From positions 806,001 through 870,000 of the forward strand of contig NZ_CAJRAF010000002.1 in NCBI RefSeq assembly GCF_907164905.1: 64,000 bases of DNA, read 5' to 3'. The translations under genes were made by a program, and so were the position numbers. The stretch is from Dyadobacter sp. CECT 9275. GTDB lineage: Bacteria; Bacteroidota; Bacteroidia; Cytophagales; Spirosomataceae. The notes beneath the pieces were generated by a model that saw only the letters and a list, made by a program, of their open reading frames with translations, did not search any database and was not told the DNA's origin. Shown piece by piece: positions 18,999-26,920 of the stretch. How positions within the stretch are numbered: the first letter of the stretch is position 1; each line of letters starts with the position of its first letter.

Positions 18999-19032
18999 TC
19001 ACAATCACCAATTTGTGCTGTAAGGATCATTT
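18993..19032. terminator. Nested hairpin between convergent genes
   Basis: AAATGATC (18993-19000) pairs with GATCATTT (19025-19032), and CACAA/TTGTG pair inside the loop. The left arm overlaps the stop codon of the 223-residue gene, and the element ends 12 bp before the stop of the minus-strand gene. It may serve as a bidirectional terminator, though T tracts are short. Confidence 0.4.
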
Positions 19033-19043
19033 CCTGTAACGGC

Positions 19044-20501
19044 TCATTCAAACCAAAGTGCGTATAAATCGGCATCTTTCATACGGATTTTCAGCCGGAT
19101 CTTTTTCCCTGCCAATTGCCTAACATCGCTTTTGCTATTCCAGAAAACGGTCCGGCTGATTTCGTTGCCGATGATGATACCCGCCTCATTAAATGTAAAA
19201 CCGGGAACAGGTTTCCCATTTTCATCCTGGATTTCAACCTGTATTTCGCCGGGAGCCGAGGTGGCGTAGTTCAATAACAACTGGCTGCCTTCAAAAGTGA
19301 AAAATCTGGTAGTGAGGATACCCGGCTGATATGAGGCTGCCACTGAGGCAAATCCATCCAGCCGCAACGAGTACCGGTGCACATGGGCAGTAGGCTGCGC
19401 GTAATCCTGGTTCACATAAACGGACATTTCATCCGCTCCGGTTTGCACGACATTCAAAGCGGGATAATTGGACCGTGACACCCAGTTTTTCAATCCGATC
19501 CCCGGGCGGATAAACGACTCCATAAAGGTACGGTCATAGTTATTTCCACCCCGCGTAGACATGAGAATGGCATCTGAACAATCTTTATAGTAGGACGGAT
19601 TAACATTTAAAATCCTGGCCTGCTCGTCTGAAACTACTTTCCTGCCGGGCATAAACCGGGCACCGATCGCGATGGCAATATGCGGAGCACGAAAGTACGG
19701 GCTCGTCTGATGGGTGTAGATATCTTCATAAGGCGTATCCCCGAACGTCATGGCAACCGGTTCCTGCCAATGAATAAAGTCACTTGAAACAGTTTTTGAA
19801 ACAGACCGTTTTCCCTTGAATCCTCCTTCGGTCCATGTTCTGAAATAAAGTACATACCGTTTTTCTTCCTCCGACCAGAAAGCCACGTTTTGTGAGTCGA
19901 AGACCCCTTTTGTAAACACAGGGCCCTGTTGCGCCCTGGTCCAATGGAGGCCGTCCGGTGAGAAATAAGCATAGAGCCCCGTTTTCACCCCTCCCCCAAT
20001 TGCCTTGTAGCGACGGGCTGCCGGTGCCTGAGGATTACTGTCAAGAAAAGGACTGAAATTGTGATTTACCGCAGGGTCACCAGCCAACACTACATTGTTT
20101 TTCGAATTCCCTCCCACCTGATACAATCCAAGTTCGGGTTTGGTCCAGTTTATTCCGTCACTCGAATTTGCCACACAGGTTACCTGTATCTCCGAGTCAT
20201 CGGCAGCCGTCGCAGGCATACCCCGGTAGTAAATCCTGTATCCGGTCTTGTCTTTAATCACCGTCCCGTAAGCACTGAAAGGCCCCTCCCAGGGTTTGTC
20301 AAAATACAACACAGGGCCTTCATCCCTGGGTGTATGCATCACCAGACTGAGCCCCTCCATCTTATCAATCAGATATTTATCAACAAATATTTCTCTCCTT
20401 TTGCCAAGTGTAACCACAGGCTCGTTCTGAGCAACCACCACCTCGGACAGATGGACATGCACAATTAAACATAAGATTACGATCCGGGAATAAATATTCA
20501 T
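19044..20501 (-). CDS. Exported five-bladed-propeller glycosidase-like protein (GH32/GH43-like)
   Basis: The 485-residue protein has a signal peptide (IVILCLIVHVHLSEVVVAQ) and a mature part starting REIFVDKYLIDKMEGLSLVMHTP. Repeated blade-like motifs follow: GYRIYYRGMP, SSDGINWTKPELGLY, FSPDGLHWTRAQQGPVF, KRYVLYFRTWTEGG, SSDFIHWQEP. These Asp-Gly-x-x-Trp turns are typical of five-bladed GH32/GH43-like propellers. A C-terminal beta domain (LLLNYATSAPGEIQVEIQDENGKPVPGF) looks like an accessory sandwich. Similar proteins are common in Planctomycetes and Bacteroidota but I know of no fixed activity for them. It has no close operon partners. Confidence 0.75.
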   Translation of the reverse strand: MNIYSRIVILCLIVHVHLSEVVVAQNEPVVTLGKRREIFVDKYLIDKMEGLSLVMHTPRDEGPVLYFDKPWEGPFSAYGTVIKDKTGYRIYYRGMPATAADDSEIQVTCVANSSDGINWTKPELGLYQVGGNSKNNVVLAGDPAVNHNFSPFLDSNPQAPAARRYKAIGGGVKTGLYAYFSPDGLHWTRAQQGPVFTKGVFDSQNVAFWSEEEKRYVLYFRTWTEGGFKGKRSVSKTVSSDFIHWQEPVAMTFGDTPYEDIYTHQTSPYFRAPHIAIAIGARFMPGRKVVSDEQARILNVNPSYYKDCSDAILMSTRGGNNYDRTFMESFIRPGIGLKNWVSRSNYPALNVVQTGADEMSVYVNQDYAQPTAHVHRYSLRLDGFASVAASYQPGILTTRFFTFEGSQLLLNYATSAPGEIQVEIQDENGKPVPGFTFNEAGIIIGNEISRTVFWNSKSDVRQLAGKKIRLKIRMKDADLYALWFE

Positions 20502-20691
20502 CCTTGCCAGTATATTACAGTTATCAGGAAATACAAATTTAGGCCATTTAGAAACTCATAGCTTGCTATTTTCTTATGCTTTTGTGATACTATCCTTCAC
20601 TATGGACACAGATTGCGGGAAGAAAATGCTCCGGCCACCAAATCAGCCTTACGTGTGAAGACGGATATCAACCTATCAAAACCAACATTCA

Positions 20692-20731
20692 ATAATGGAT
20701 ATATTCCAATTAATTGGAATATATCCATTAT
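20692..20731. promoter_or_regulatory. Perfect 40-bp palindrome, likely operator
   Basis: ATAATGGATATATTCCAA (20692-20709), centre TTAA, and TTGGAATATATCCATTAT (20714-20731) make an uninterrupted perfect palindrome. It ends 23 bp ahead of a small gene start and overlaps a TAnnTTTG box. The AT richness and lack of a T tract argue against a terminator; a dimeric repressor site is the simplest reading. Confidence 0.65.
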
Positions 20732-20736
20732 ATTTG
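20729..20736 (+). promoter_or_regulatory. Bacteroidota -7 box (TATATTTG)
   Basis: TATATTTG matches the TAnnTTTG consensus and overlaps the last three bases of the 40-bp palindrome. Transcription would begin near 20742, about 13 bases before the ATG at 20755. No -33 TTG at ideal spacing is visible. Confidence 0.45.
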
Positions 20737-20754
20737 TCCCGAAAATAATCTGCT

Positions 20755-20934
20755 ATGGAAAACATCTTATACAAAGTTGTAGCGCCGGAAATGGTATGGA
20801 TATATTATTATGATGAACTCAAAAACAAGCATTTCCGCGAACTGCTTGGCGCAGAGGCTCGTCGGTTTATAGACGACATACCAAACTTTTCAAAAGAACC
20901 GGGACAAATGTTTAAAAATGCGGACGATGAATGA
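20755..20934 (+). CDS. Small protein of unknown function (59 residues)
   Basis: The frame from ATG 20755 to TGA 20934 encodes 59 residues: a hydrophobic-aromatic start (MENILYKVVAPEMVWIYYYDELK) followed by an acidic, helical tail (FRELLGAEARRFIDDIPNF). I do not recognise it. Support for a real gene comes from the palindromic operator and -7 box directly upstream and from the overlap with the next gene: the ATG at 20927 lies within the last codons (ATGAATGA), a usual sign of translational coupling. The pair could be a small regulatory or toxin-antitoxin-like cassette, but nothing in the sequence proves that. Confidence 0.6.
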   Translation: MENILYKVVAPEMVWIYYYDELKNKHFRELLGAEARRFIDDIPNFSKEPGQMFKNADDE

Positions 20935-21301
20935 GCTGCTACTGGAAAAACTATTTAACTCCGTAAAGCAATACTGGCCGTATTCCCTGCTCATGGACAG
21001 ACCCCTGCCCTACTGGCCGGACGAAATCCGGGTATACTGGTTCACGACCAGAGCACAGTCCAGTTACCTAATACGGATTTTGTACGAACCCGATGATAGC
21101 AGTTTTGTCATGGCCAGCTACCATTGCCCCGATCCGGATGTTTTGCAGCAATTCCGACAGGAATACCTCAGGTCCGGGGTAGACTTTCTGATGCTGCCGT
21201 ACGCCGTGCAAGGTATGAAAGTGATTATTAACGGGGACGGAACATTTCTTACAAATTCCGTTAAAACAAATACCGCCGGTATGCTCCGGCCGGGCAGGTG
21301 A
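20918..21301 (+). CDS. Unknown 127-residue protein, coupled to the small upstream gene
   Basis: The protein (start 20918, or more likely ATG 20927, giving MNELLLEKLF) has no signal peptide or membrane segment. It looks like a compact alpha/beta domain: helix NELLLEKLFNSVKQYWPYSLL, strands EIRVYWFTTRAQSSYLIRILY and SFVMASYHC, helix DPDVLQQFRQEYLRSG, then GMKVIINGDGTFLT. I do not recognise the family. It overlaps the 59-residue gene by 8-17 bases, so both are probably made from the same message under the palindrome at 20692-20731. Confidence 0.65.
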   Translation: MRTMNELLLEKLFNSVKQYWPYSLLMDRPLPYWPDEIRVYWFTTRAQSSYLIRILYEPDDSSFVMASYHCPDPDVLQQFRQEYLRSGVDFLMLPYAVQGMKVIINGDGTFLTNSVKTNTAGMLRPGR

Positions 21302-21470
21302 ATCAGGCTTGCTTCGGATAATTGTTGGGTAGTACTCATTTGTAAAACAGGGCTCTACCCTTCGGAGTTATTTATGAATCAGTTAGAGAACAACTAAGTC
21401 ATTAGGTTTTAAACTATTTAATTAGTTAATTTGTCAGTAGAATTTTATCCTGACACAAATAGGCAGCGGT

Positions 21471-22673
21471 ATGAAACAATTGTTATTTGTCGGATTGGTA
21501 CTTTCGGCCTTTAAAGTATTTGCACAGCCAGGTTCGGTACGTTATCCGCTTAGGGTCATTACGGACAGCACTGCGTATCCGTTTTCCTACATTTCACCAG
21601 CAAAGGAGCTGTTTCAGGTAAAGATTCCAAAAATTGACCTACAGTATTACAGCTTGTCAAGAAGTATCAAACTGGAATCTCTTGGCAGCGTCCTGACCGT
21701 ATTAATCGGAAAAGACAAGTCAAACCAGAACCTTGTCATTTTTGACTCAAACTTCGATAATGATCTCTCGGACGAGCAGGTTCACTATTTCCCGGATTCT
21801 GTAACAAGCCCTACAAAAGGAAATTTCCTGCATTTCGGGACCGATATACCTCTTCCTGGCCAAACGCTTTCACTTGAATTTGACTATTCCATTATCAAAC
21901 CCAAGGCACTGAACATCAGTTTTGGTGATTCCCTGGAGGATAAGATTCATTTCATGGTTCGCCCCTTTCAATACCGGTATGCCACCATAAGAATAGACAC
22001 CTCGGAATACAAGCTGGTTTTGTTTTCAAAAAACTTTTTTGATTTTTCCAAAACGTCTACCTCCCTGTCAGTGCTGCCTGGCCAGTCCGATGTACACAAA
22101 TTAAAATCAGCTGACAAATCGGTTAATAAATATACTTTGGGAGATATTGTGCTGATGGCAGAAAATAAGTTTCTATTTGAGAAAATAACCGGTGCAGGCG
22201 ATTCAATCGTCCTTTCTCCATTGGCACATTCGGCAGAAACGTATGGCTCTAAAACTGGTTTTTTGTCTCCTGATTACCTTGGAAGGGATATCCTTTCCAA
22301 TGACTCCCTGCTGATTCACCAAATGAAAGGCAAATACGTCTTGCTTGACTTTTGGGGAACCTGGTGTGCGCCCTGTATCAAGATTCTGGACGATATCAAA
22401 AAACTCCATGCCTCACTGGACCCTCAGAAGGTCAAAATGATTGGCGTTTGTTATGATACAGACGTCAAAAAAGTAAAACACTTTATGAAAAACAGAGCAA
22501 TGGGCTGGACGCAGATCTTTGACCCGCAGACCAGTTCAACCTTAGGAAAAATGTTTGAGATAACAGCTTACCCTTCTTTTGTGCTAATTGACCCTAACGG
22601 AAAAATTATATACAGAGACGAAGGGATAGATGGTTTCAACCGCACGGCTGCTAAACTAGATGAATTGTTATAA
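21471..22673 (+). CDS. TlpA-like thioredoxin-fold protein with unassigned N-terminal domain
   Basis: The 400-residue exported protein has a signal peptide (LLFVGLVLSAFKVFAQ), a beta-rich N-terminal part of about 240 residues that I cannot assign (VLTVLIGKDKSNQNLVIFDSN resembles a calcium-free propeller or sandwich), and a C-terminal thioredoxin fold with LLDFWGTWCAPCIKIL, so the redox cysteines are Cys299 and Cys302, and the cis-Pro motif ITAYPSFVLID. TlpA-like proteins reduce or shuffle disulfides in the periplasm. Long N-terminal extensions are common in Bacteroidota members. It is not close to cytochrome genes here, so its partner is unknown. Confidence 0.85.
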   Translation: MKQLLFVGLVLSAFKVFAQPGSVRYPLRVITDSTAYPFSYISPAKELFQVKIPKIDLQYYSLSRSIKLESLGSVLTVLIGKDKSNQNLVIFDSNFDNDLSDEQVHYFPDSVTSPTKGNFLHFGTDIPLPGQTLSLEFDYSIIKPKALNISFGDSLEDKIHFMVRPFQYRYATIRIDTSEYKLVLFSKNFFDFSKTSTSLSVLPGQSDVHKLKSADKSVNKYTLGDIVLMAENKFLFEKITGAGDSIVLSPLAHSAETYGSKTGFLSPDYLGRDILSNDSLLIHQMKGKYVLLDFWGTWCAPCIKILDDIKKLHASLDPQKVKMIGVCYDTDVKKVKHFMKNRAMGWTQIFDPQTSSTLGKMFEITAYPSFVLIDPNGKIIYRDEGIDGFNRTAAKLDELL

Positions 22674-22792
22674 AACACTTAGGGGTAGTTGTTGCTGTGG
22701 TCCCGGCCGGTATCTATAATAGGAATAATTCTAAATTTTACTTCTAAAGCAGAAAAACTTCATTTCCTTCTTCAAATCTTTTTGAAGGTGTG

Positions 22793-22800
22793 TAATTTTG
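22793..22800 (+). promoter_or_regulatory. Bacteroidota -7-like box (TAATTTTG)
   Basis: TAATTTTG fits TAnnTTTG. If it is used, transcription would begin near 22807, which rules out the far upstream ATG at 22689 and leaves TTG 22815 or GTG 22824 as the start of the next gene. Confidence 0.35.
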
Positions 22801-22814
22801 AGATAGGTTCAACA

Positions 22815-23339
22815 TTGGCACCAGTGATACCACCAAAAAGACGAAGAAAAAACATTATCCTTACCGAAGCACAAAGCAAGCGGCTCCATGAACTGAGCGA
22901 GTTTGACGGGCTTGATCCGGTTGAGCACACCATGAGGGCCATTGATGAATACCTGGGCAAGCAAAACCTGAACTTTACTCCGCCACGGCAAAATGAGATC
23001 ACCGCTGAACTGAAAGAAAATACGCCGGAACCCAACATTCCGGGAGCATACTGGTTATCAGGTACCGTGGACAGCTATGAGTTTTCTGCTTTAATATTAA
23101 AATCGCCTTCCAAATCAGGGATTGACAAAGGAAAAATATCCAAATTATCTATCTGGGACCCGGTTGTGCTGGAAAATACCAAAAGTTTTATTGGCTCCTG
23201 TGTAGTAAATTATGATCGCGGATGGGATATAAGGCCCAGCAAAATAGCGGAGCCTTACTACCTTAAAGTGAAATCCTTACTGGATCACTCGGTCGGACAT
23301 GGACTTGGCAAGCAGGCTTCGGGTAAAACCGCTTTCTGA
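22815..23339 (+). CDS. Small DNA-binding-like protein of unknown function, non-ATG start
   Basis: The open frame reaches back to ATG 22689, but the first 40 residues are low-quality and cross a -7-like box, so TTG 22815 or GTG 22824 is preferred. The mature start VIPPKRRRKNIILTEAQSKRLHELSEFDGLDPVEHTMRAIDEYL resembles a basic ribbon-helix-helix segment. The C-terminal two thirds (GAYWLSGTVDSYEFSALILKSPS, GKISKLSIWDPVVLENTKSFIGSCVVNYDRGWDI) look like an alpha/beta domain of unknown role. I do not recognise a family. The neighbouring bestrophin gene is convergent. Confidence 0.55.
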   Translation: MAPVIPPKRRRKNIILTEAQSKRLHELSEFDGLDPVEHTMRAIDEYLGKQNLNFTPPRQNEITAELKENTPEPNIPGAYWLSGTVDSYEFSALILKSPSKSGIDKGKISKLSIWDPVVLENTKSFIGSCVVNYDRGWDIRPSKIAEPYYLKVKSLLDHSVGHGLGKQASGKTAF

Positions 23340-23359
23340 CAACTGAAATATCTTCGTGC

Positions 23360-24358
23360 TTAAAACAAGGCCCCGAAATAAGGTTTCAGCTTTTCGGGGA
23401 TCTCCTCTTCCCCCAGCATATCCTTAAGATCAATTTCAATATTCCTGACAATGGTACCAACCGGGGTATCGTTCAGCAAGCCTTCGAAGGGGTTTTCGCT
23501 GATATCCCCAACATATTCCATGAACATGAAAACCCAGGAAACGATCAGATTAAAAGGAATCAGTAAAAACATATACTTTTCGCCAAGATCAACAAACTGC
23601 GGCAACAGACCGAAAGGAAGCAGCGTCATGAACACAAAGATAAACAGGTTGGACGTAGTGGCATACTGACGGGGGAAAGGCGTATTCTTGATCCTTTCAC
23701 TTTTGCCCTGCTCGTCATACAACTTCGAAATCAAATCCTGAAGGGCCACGTGCTGAAAGGCGTCTATCCGGCCCGATTTTCTGAGCATACTCAAATGCTG
23801 CGCCTGCCGGTCCAGTATCTGGACCGGAACATTACTTTTGGTTCTCACTTCAGCCAGCTCATTTTCCGGCAAATGTCTCGCGATTTCAGCATCACAGATT
23901 ACTTGATCCATGTGGAAAGCCTCCCGTTGCCTGCGGCTCGCCCGGTCCTTATGTTCCCAGTTGGTGCGCTGTGCCATCGCATTTCTTAAAGCATAAAGCC
24001 AGGCAATGTGCCTGAAAATAACCACCCTAACCTGCCCGGCGGTTTCCGTACCTGTCCCTCCTGTATCGGATGCAAAAGCCCGTACGGCCGCGCTGAACGA
24101 CCGGCTATGGTTGGTTATGCTACCCCATATCTTGCGAGCTTCCCAGGAACGGTCGTATGATTGATTATTTTTAAAACCAACAAAAAATGCAGTGGCCGTA
24201 CCCACCAGGGAAACGGGCAGCCACGGAATGGCAACCCACCTCCATCCCAGGTAGTCGTAAACAAAAATGGCGAGTGACCCTGTCACCAATGAAAACAAAA
24301 CCATTCGCCAGGAATAATAATAAACAATCAGCGGAGACAGGTAGCGCTTGATGTACAT
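23360..24358 (-). CDS. Bestrophin-family anion channel
   Basis: The 332-residue protein has the bestrophin signature region: YYYSWRMVLFSLVTGSLAIFVYDYLGWRWVAIPWLPVSLVGTATAFFVGFKNNQSYDRSWEARKIWG, which I cite as a pattern covering residues 13-80 (Asn-x-x-Tyr-x-Arg-x-Trp-Glu at the end). A second hydrophobic pair (LFIFVFMTLLPFGLLPQF and YMFLLIPFNLIVSWVFMFM) and the end ENPFEGLLNDTPVGTIVRNIEIDLKDMLGE follow the family. Members form pentameric chloride-type channels in the inner membrane. It is monocistronic and convergent with the gene before it. Confidence 0.9.
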   Translation of the reverse strand: MYIKRYLSPLIVYYYSWRMVLFSLVTGSLAIFVYDYLGWRWVAIPWLPVSLVGTATAFFVGFKNNQSYDRSWEARKIWGSITNHSRSFSAAVRAFASDTGGTGTETAGQVRVVIFRHIAWLYALRNAMAQRTNWEHKDRASRRQREAFHMDQVICDAEIARHLPENELAEVRTKSNVPVQILDRQAQHLSMLRKSGRIDAFQHVALQDLISKLYDEQGKSERIKNTPFPRQYATTSNLFIFVFMTLLPFGLLPQFVDLGEKYMFLLIPFNLIVSWVFMFMEYVGDISENPFEGLLNDTPVGTIVRNIEIDLKDMLGEEEIPEKLKPYFGALF

Positions 24359-24754
24359 ATTTGAAAGGAAACCTTTACGATAGAAGTGAGCAGATAGGAC
24401 AAATAATTCCCGAATTTAGGAAATGCCTTGCAATGGTGAAAAATTATCATATCCTAAAAGTTTTTCGATTGAAAAAATTGCAATCTTAATTAATTTATAC
24501 TAGGTTTGCCCCAACCCTTAGTACTAATTCTACCGTTTATCTCACGATTCTTTTATGAATTTTAAACCTCTTAGTTCTTCAGTCAGCGAGACATCTGGAG
24601 GCATTTTAACTCCGATTTCTTTCTTCTATTCCTTGTTAATGTAGCAAAATTTGAATTATCGGGAATTATGAGACTTAGAATCTTAATGTATATAGAATTA
24701 GTTTGATATTAAAAATATCGCACTCTTCAGTCCTATACGCTAACCCAAATTTGT
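24359..24754. other. AT-rich intergenic region ahead of the GTPase operon
   Basis: This 396-bp gap separates the divergent bestrophin gene and GTPase operon. It is clearly richer in A and T than the regions around it. A short inverted repeat GATATT-AAA-AATATC lies at 24705-24719, about 35 bp before the first GTPase start, and could be a regulator site. I found no coding frame or RNA fold. Confidence 0.5.
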
Positions 24755-26920
24755 ATGGCCCTCTCCAATATTTCCCGGCTGTTGAGTAAAAGATCTGCCT
24801 ATAACAACGACGTACTAAACGAAATTCAGAAGCTTTCTAAAGTAAGCTACAATTTATCTTTAATTGAAAATTCCAGCTCTAACCCTTCCGCAGCAAACAC
24901 ACAAACTACTGATATTGAAGGAAGTACATCAGTAATTGGAGAAATCCTGCAACAGATTGAAGCTGAACAGGAGTGCTTGGGAAAACTTCAGGAACGTTTT
25001 TCGAAAAGGGATATTACGATCGCAGTTATTGGCCGGGCCAGGCAAGGGAAGAGTACCATTTTACAAAGTCTGTCAGGACTGGATTCCAATCTTATTCCGG
25101 GAGGAAGCGGGCTTCATTGTACCGCCAGTCTTAGCAGAATCACCAATTCGGATCAGGATCAGGCCAGCGCTACGATCCACTTTTACAGCAGAGACGATTT
25201 CTTTAATACCACCATACTTCCCTATTTCCACAGCCTCAACTTATCTCCCGTACCCAAAACGCTGGCTGAGTTTGAGGTGTCGCCTCTGCCTGTTTTTCAT
25301 CAGTCGACCAACCCGATTATACACGCCAGGTATCAAAAATTAAAGGAGTATCACGACAATATTTCCAAGTATAATTATTTGTTGACGGGTATTTCCAAGC
25401 AGGTAGAACAGGATGAGATTTATGAATATGTCACGCAATATTCGGAAAACCGCATGGCTACCTACAAATACCTGGCCGTTGCGGAAATAGAGATTGCCTG
25501 CCGTTTTCCCTATCCCAACCTGGGAAAACTTACCCTGATTGACATGCCTGGTGTAGGTGACGTTGGTATGATAAACGAAGAGAAGAAAATCAGGTCGCTG
25601 AGCAACAAAGTTGACTTTTTCCTCTTCGTCAGAAAACCTGATCCGCTGGGAGACGGCTGGTCGGCGATTGATCTGGATCTTTATAAATTGTTTACAGAAG
25701 CAAATGCCCAGACGGGCAAGCCCTTGTTACATATCAAGGATAATTCCTTCCTGATATTTAACCACGTCAATATCAGCCCTGAGGTTAATAATCTGGAGAA
25801 TTGCAAGGATATGCAGGCCGGACTGGCAGGACATGGCATGGAATTCTCGGATGTAAGTATTATTGACTGCAGTAACAAAAAGGATGTAACTGAAAAAGTT
25901 CTGGGAAATATTTCCTCTTCATTTATTAATAAGATTAGTCAGTTAGATGATAAAATAATGCAGCGTTCGAAAGAAAGCATATTATCTATTTCAAACCACA
26001 TTCAACAACTCCTTATTAGCATGGAAGAACAAAAACTCCCGGAAGATCATATTAATTTGTATGAGTTCAAAGAACTTTTCAATAACCTATGGTCCGTTCA
26101 GACCAATTCTTTTGAGAATTTGCTGAAGCAAAAATACTCGTTATGTAATGAGCCCAATACCTTGGTATATAACCACTTCGAACGTACCAAAGATCATATC
26201 AAAAGTCTGCTAAGCAAACTAACGGAAACAGATATAAAACTCAGCCGTAATGCGGTTGGATCGTACAACAAAGCATACGAAGATTTTCTGAATGAATACA
26301 AATCGCATATTACAAATGAATTTTTAAAACTTGACGATATTTTATTTGAAGTTTTAAAAGACATCAAAAATGAAGTGTATGAAATTCTGAAAAAAGAAGG
26401 CAGGCTTATCTATATGGATAATATGCCGGATTCTTTTGATACCGTGCTGATCGAAGAAATAAGCGGTGTATCCAACCTGCGTAATCCTGTTACTTCATTT
26501 GTAAATTTTCAGTTATCTTACCTTGGATTTCTACATTTTAAGATCAGAGAATACCTTAATATCCTTACACCGGATTATTTAGAAATCCGTTTGTCGCGCC
26601 AGGATACAGACGGAGACATATTAAATTATATCAGACATTCCGTAGAGGCATGTTTGTATCAGATCCAAAAAGAATTTTCAATCTGGTCAAAAGATATCAA
26701 TAAAATATCTTTCTCCTTACTGGAAGAATTCCTCAATCAGATTTTCCGGTCCAATCATGCCAAGGATAACTGGGAAATTTTCTATCAGCTGAATTCTGAT
26801 AAAATCTGGCCCGAGAAATATGGTAAAGTTGCCGACAAACAAAATGAGATAAGAAACCTTAAGCTTCATTTAAATAATACCAAAGAATTAACAAATTCAA
26901 AGAATTTGGCAACTGCATGA
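24755..26920 (+). CDS. Dynamin-like large GTPase
   Basis: The 721-residue protein has a P-loop GRARQGKST at residues 93-101, a threonine-rich switch I region (GLHCTASL, near 119-126) and a G3 motif LIDMPGVGD (Asp263 to Gly266). The NKxD specificity motif is not classical; LIFNHVNIS takes its place. An N-terminal helical region of about 85 residues and a long helical C-terminal half (residues 380-710) match the bacterial dynamin-like plan of head plus stalk, but no clear transmembrane paddle is visible. Such proteins remodel membranes and some act in phage defence or cell-envelope stress. The gene overlaps the next GTPase by four bases (ATGA) and is AT-rich relative to its neighbours. Confidence 0.8.
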   Translation: MALSNISRLLSKRSAYNNDVLNEIQKLSKVSYNLSLIENSSSNPSAANTQTTDIEGSTSVIGEILQQIEAEQECLGKLQERFSKRDITIAVIGRARQGKSTILQSLSGLDSNLIPGGSGLHCTASLSRITNSDQDQASATIHFYSRDDFFNTTILPYFHSLNLSPVPKTLAEFEVSPLPVFHQSTNPIIHARYQKLKEYHDNISKYNYLLTGISKQVEQDEIYEYVTQYSENRMATYKYLAVAEIEIACRFPYPNLGKLTLIDMPGVGDVGMINEEKKIRSLSNKVDFFLFVRKPDPLGDGWSAIDLDLYKLFTEANAQTGKPLLHIKDNSFLIFNHVNISPEVNNLENCKDMQAGLAGHGMEFSDVSIIDCSNKKDVTEKVLGNISSSFINKISQLDDKIMQRSKESILSISNHIQQLLISMEEQKLPEDHINLYEFKELFNNLWSVQTNSFENLLKQKYSLCNEPNTLVYNHFERTKDHIKSLLSKLTETDIKLSRNAVGSYNKAYEDFLNEYKSHITNEFLKLDDILFEVLKDIKNEVYEILKKEGRLIYMDNMPDSFDTVLIEEISGVSNLRNPVTSFVNFQLSYLGFLHFKIREYLNILTPDYLEIRLSRQDTDGDILNYIRHSVEACLYQIQKEFSIWSKDINKISFSLLEEFLNQIFRSNHAKDNWEIFYQLNSDKIWPEKYGKVADKQNEIRNLKLHLNNTKELTNSKNLATA

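Noticed and set aside
20613..20813. 66-residue plus-strand frame across the palindrome
   Set aside because: It would be coding through a perfect 40-bp palindrome and conflicts with the better-supported 59-codon gene at 20755.
22689..22814. Upstream ATG extension of the 216-residue frame
   Set aside because: The extra 42 residues have poor composition and span a TAATTTTG promoter-like box; a TTG or GTG start is preferred.
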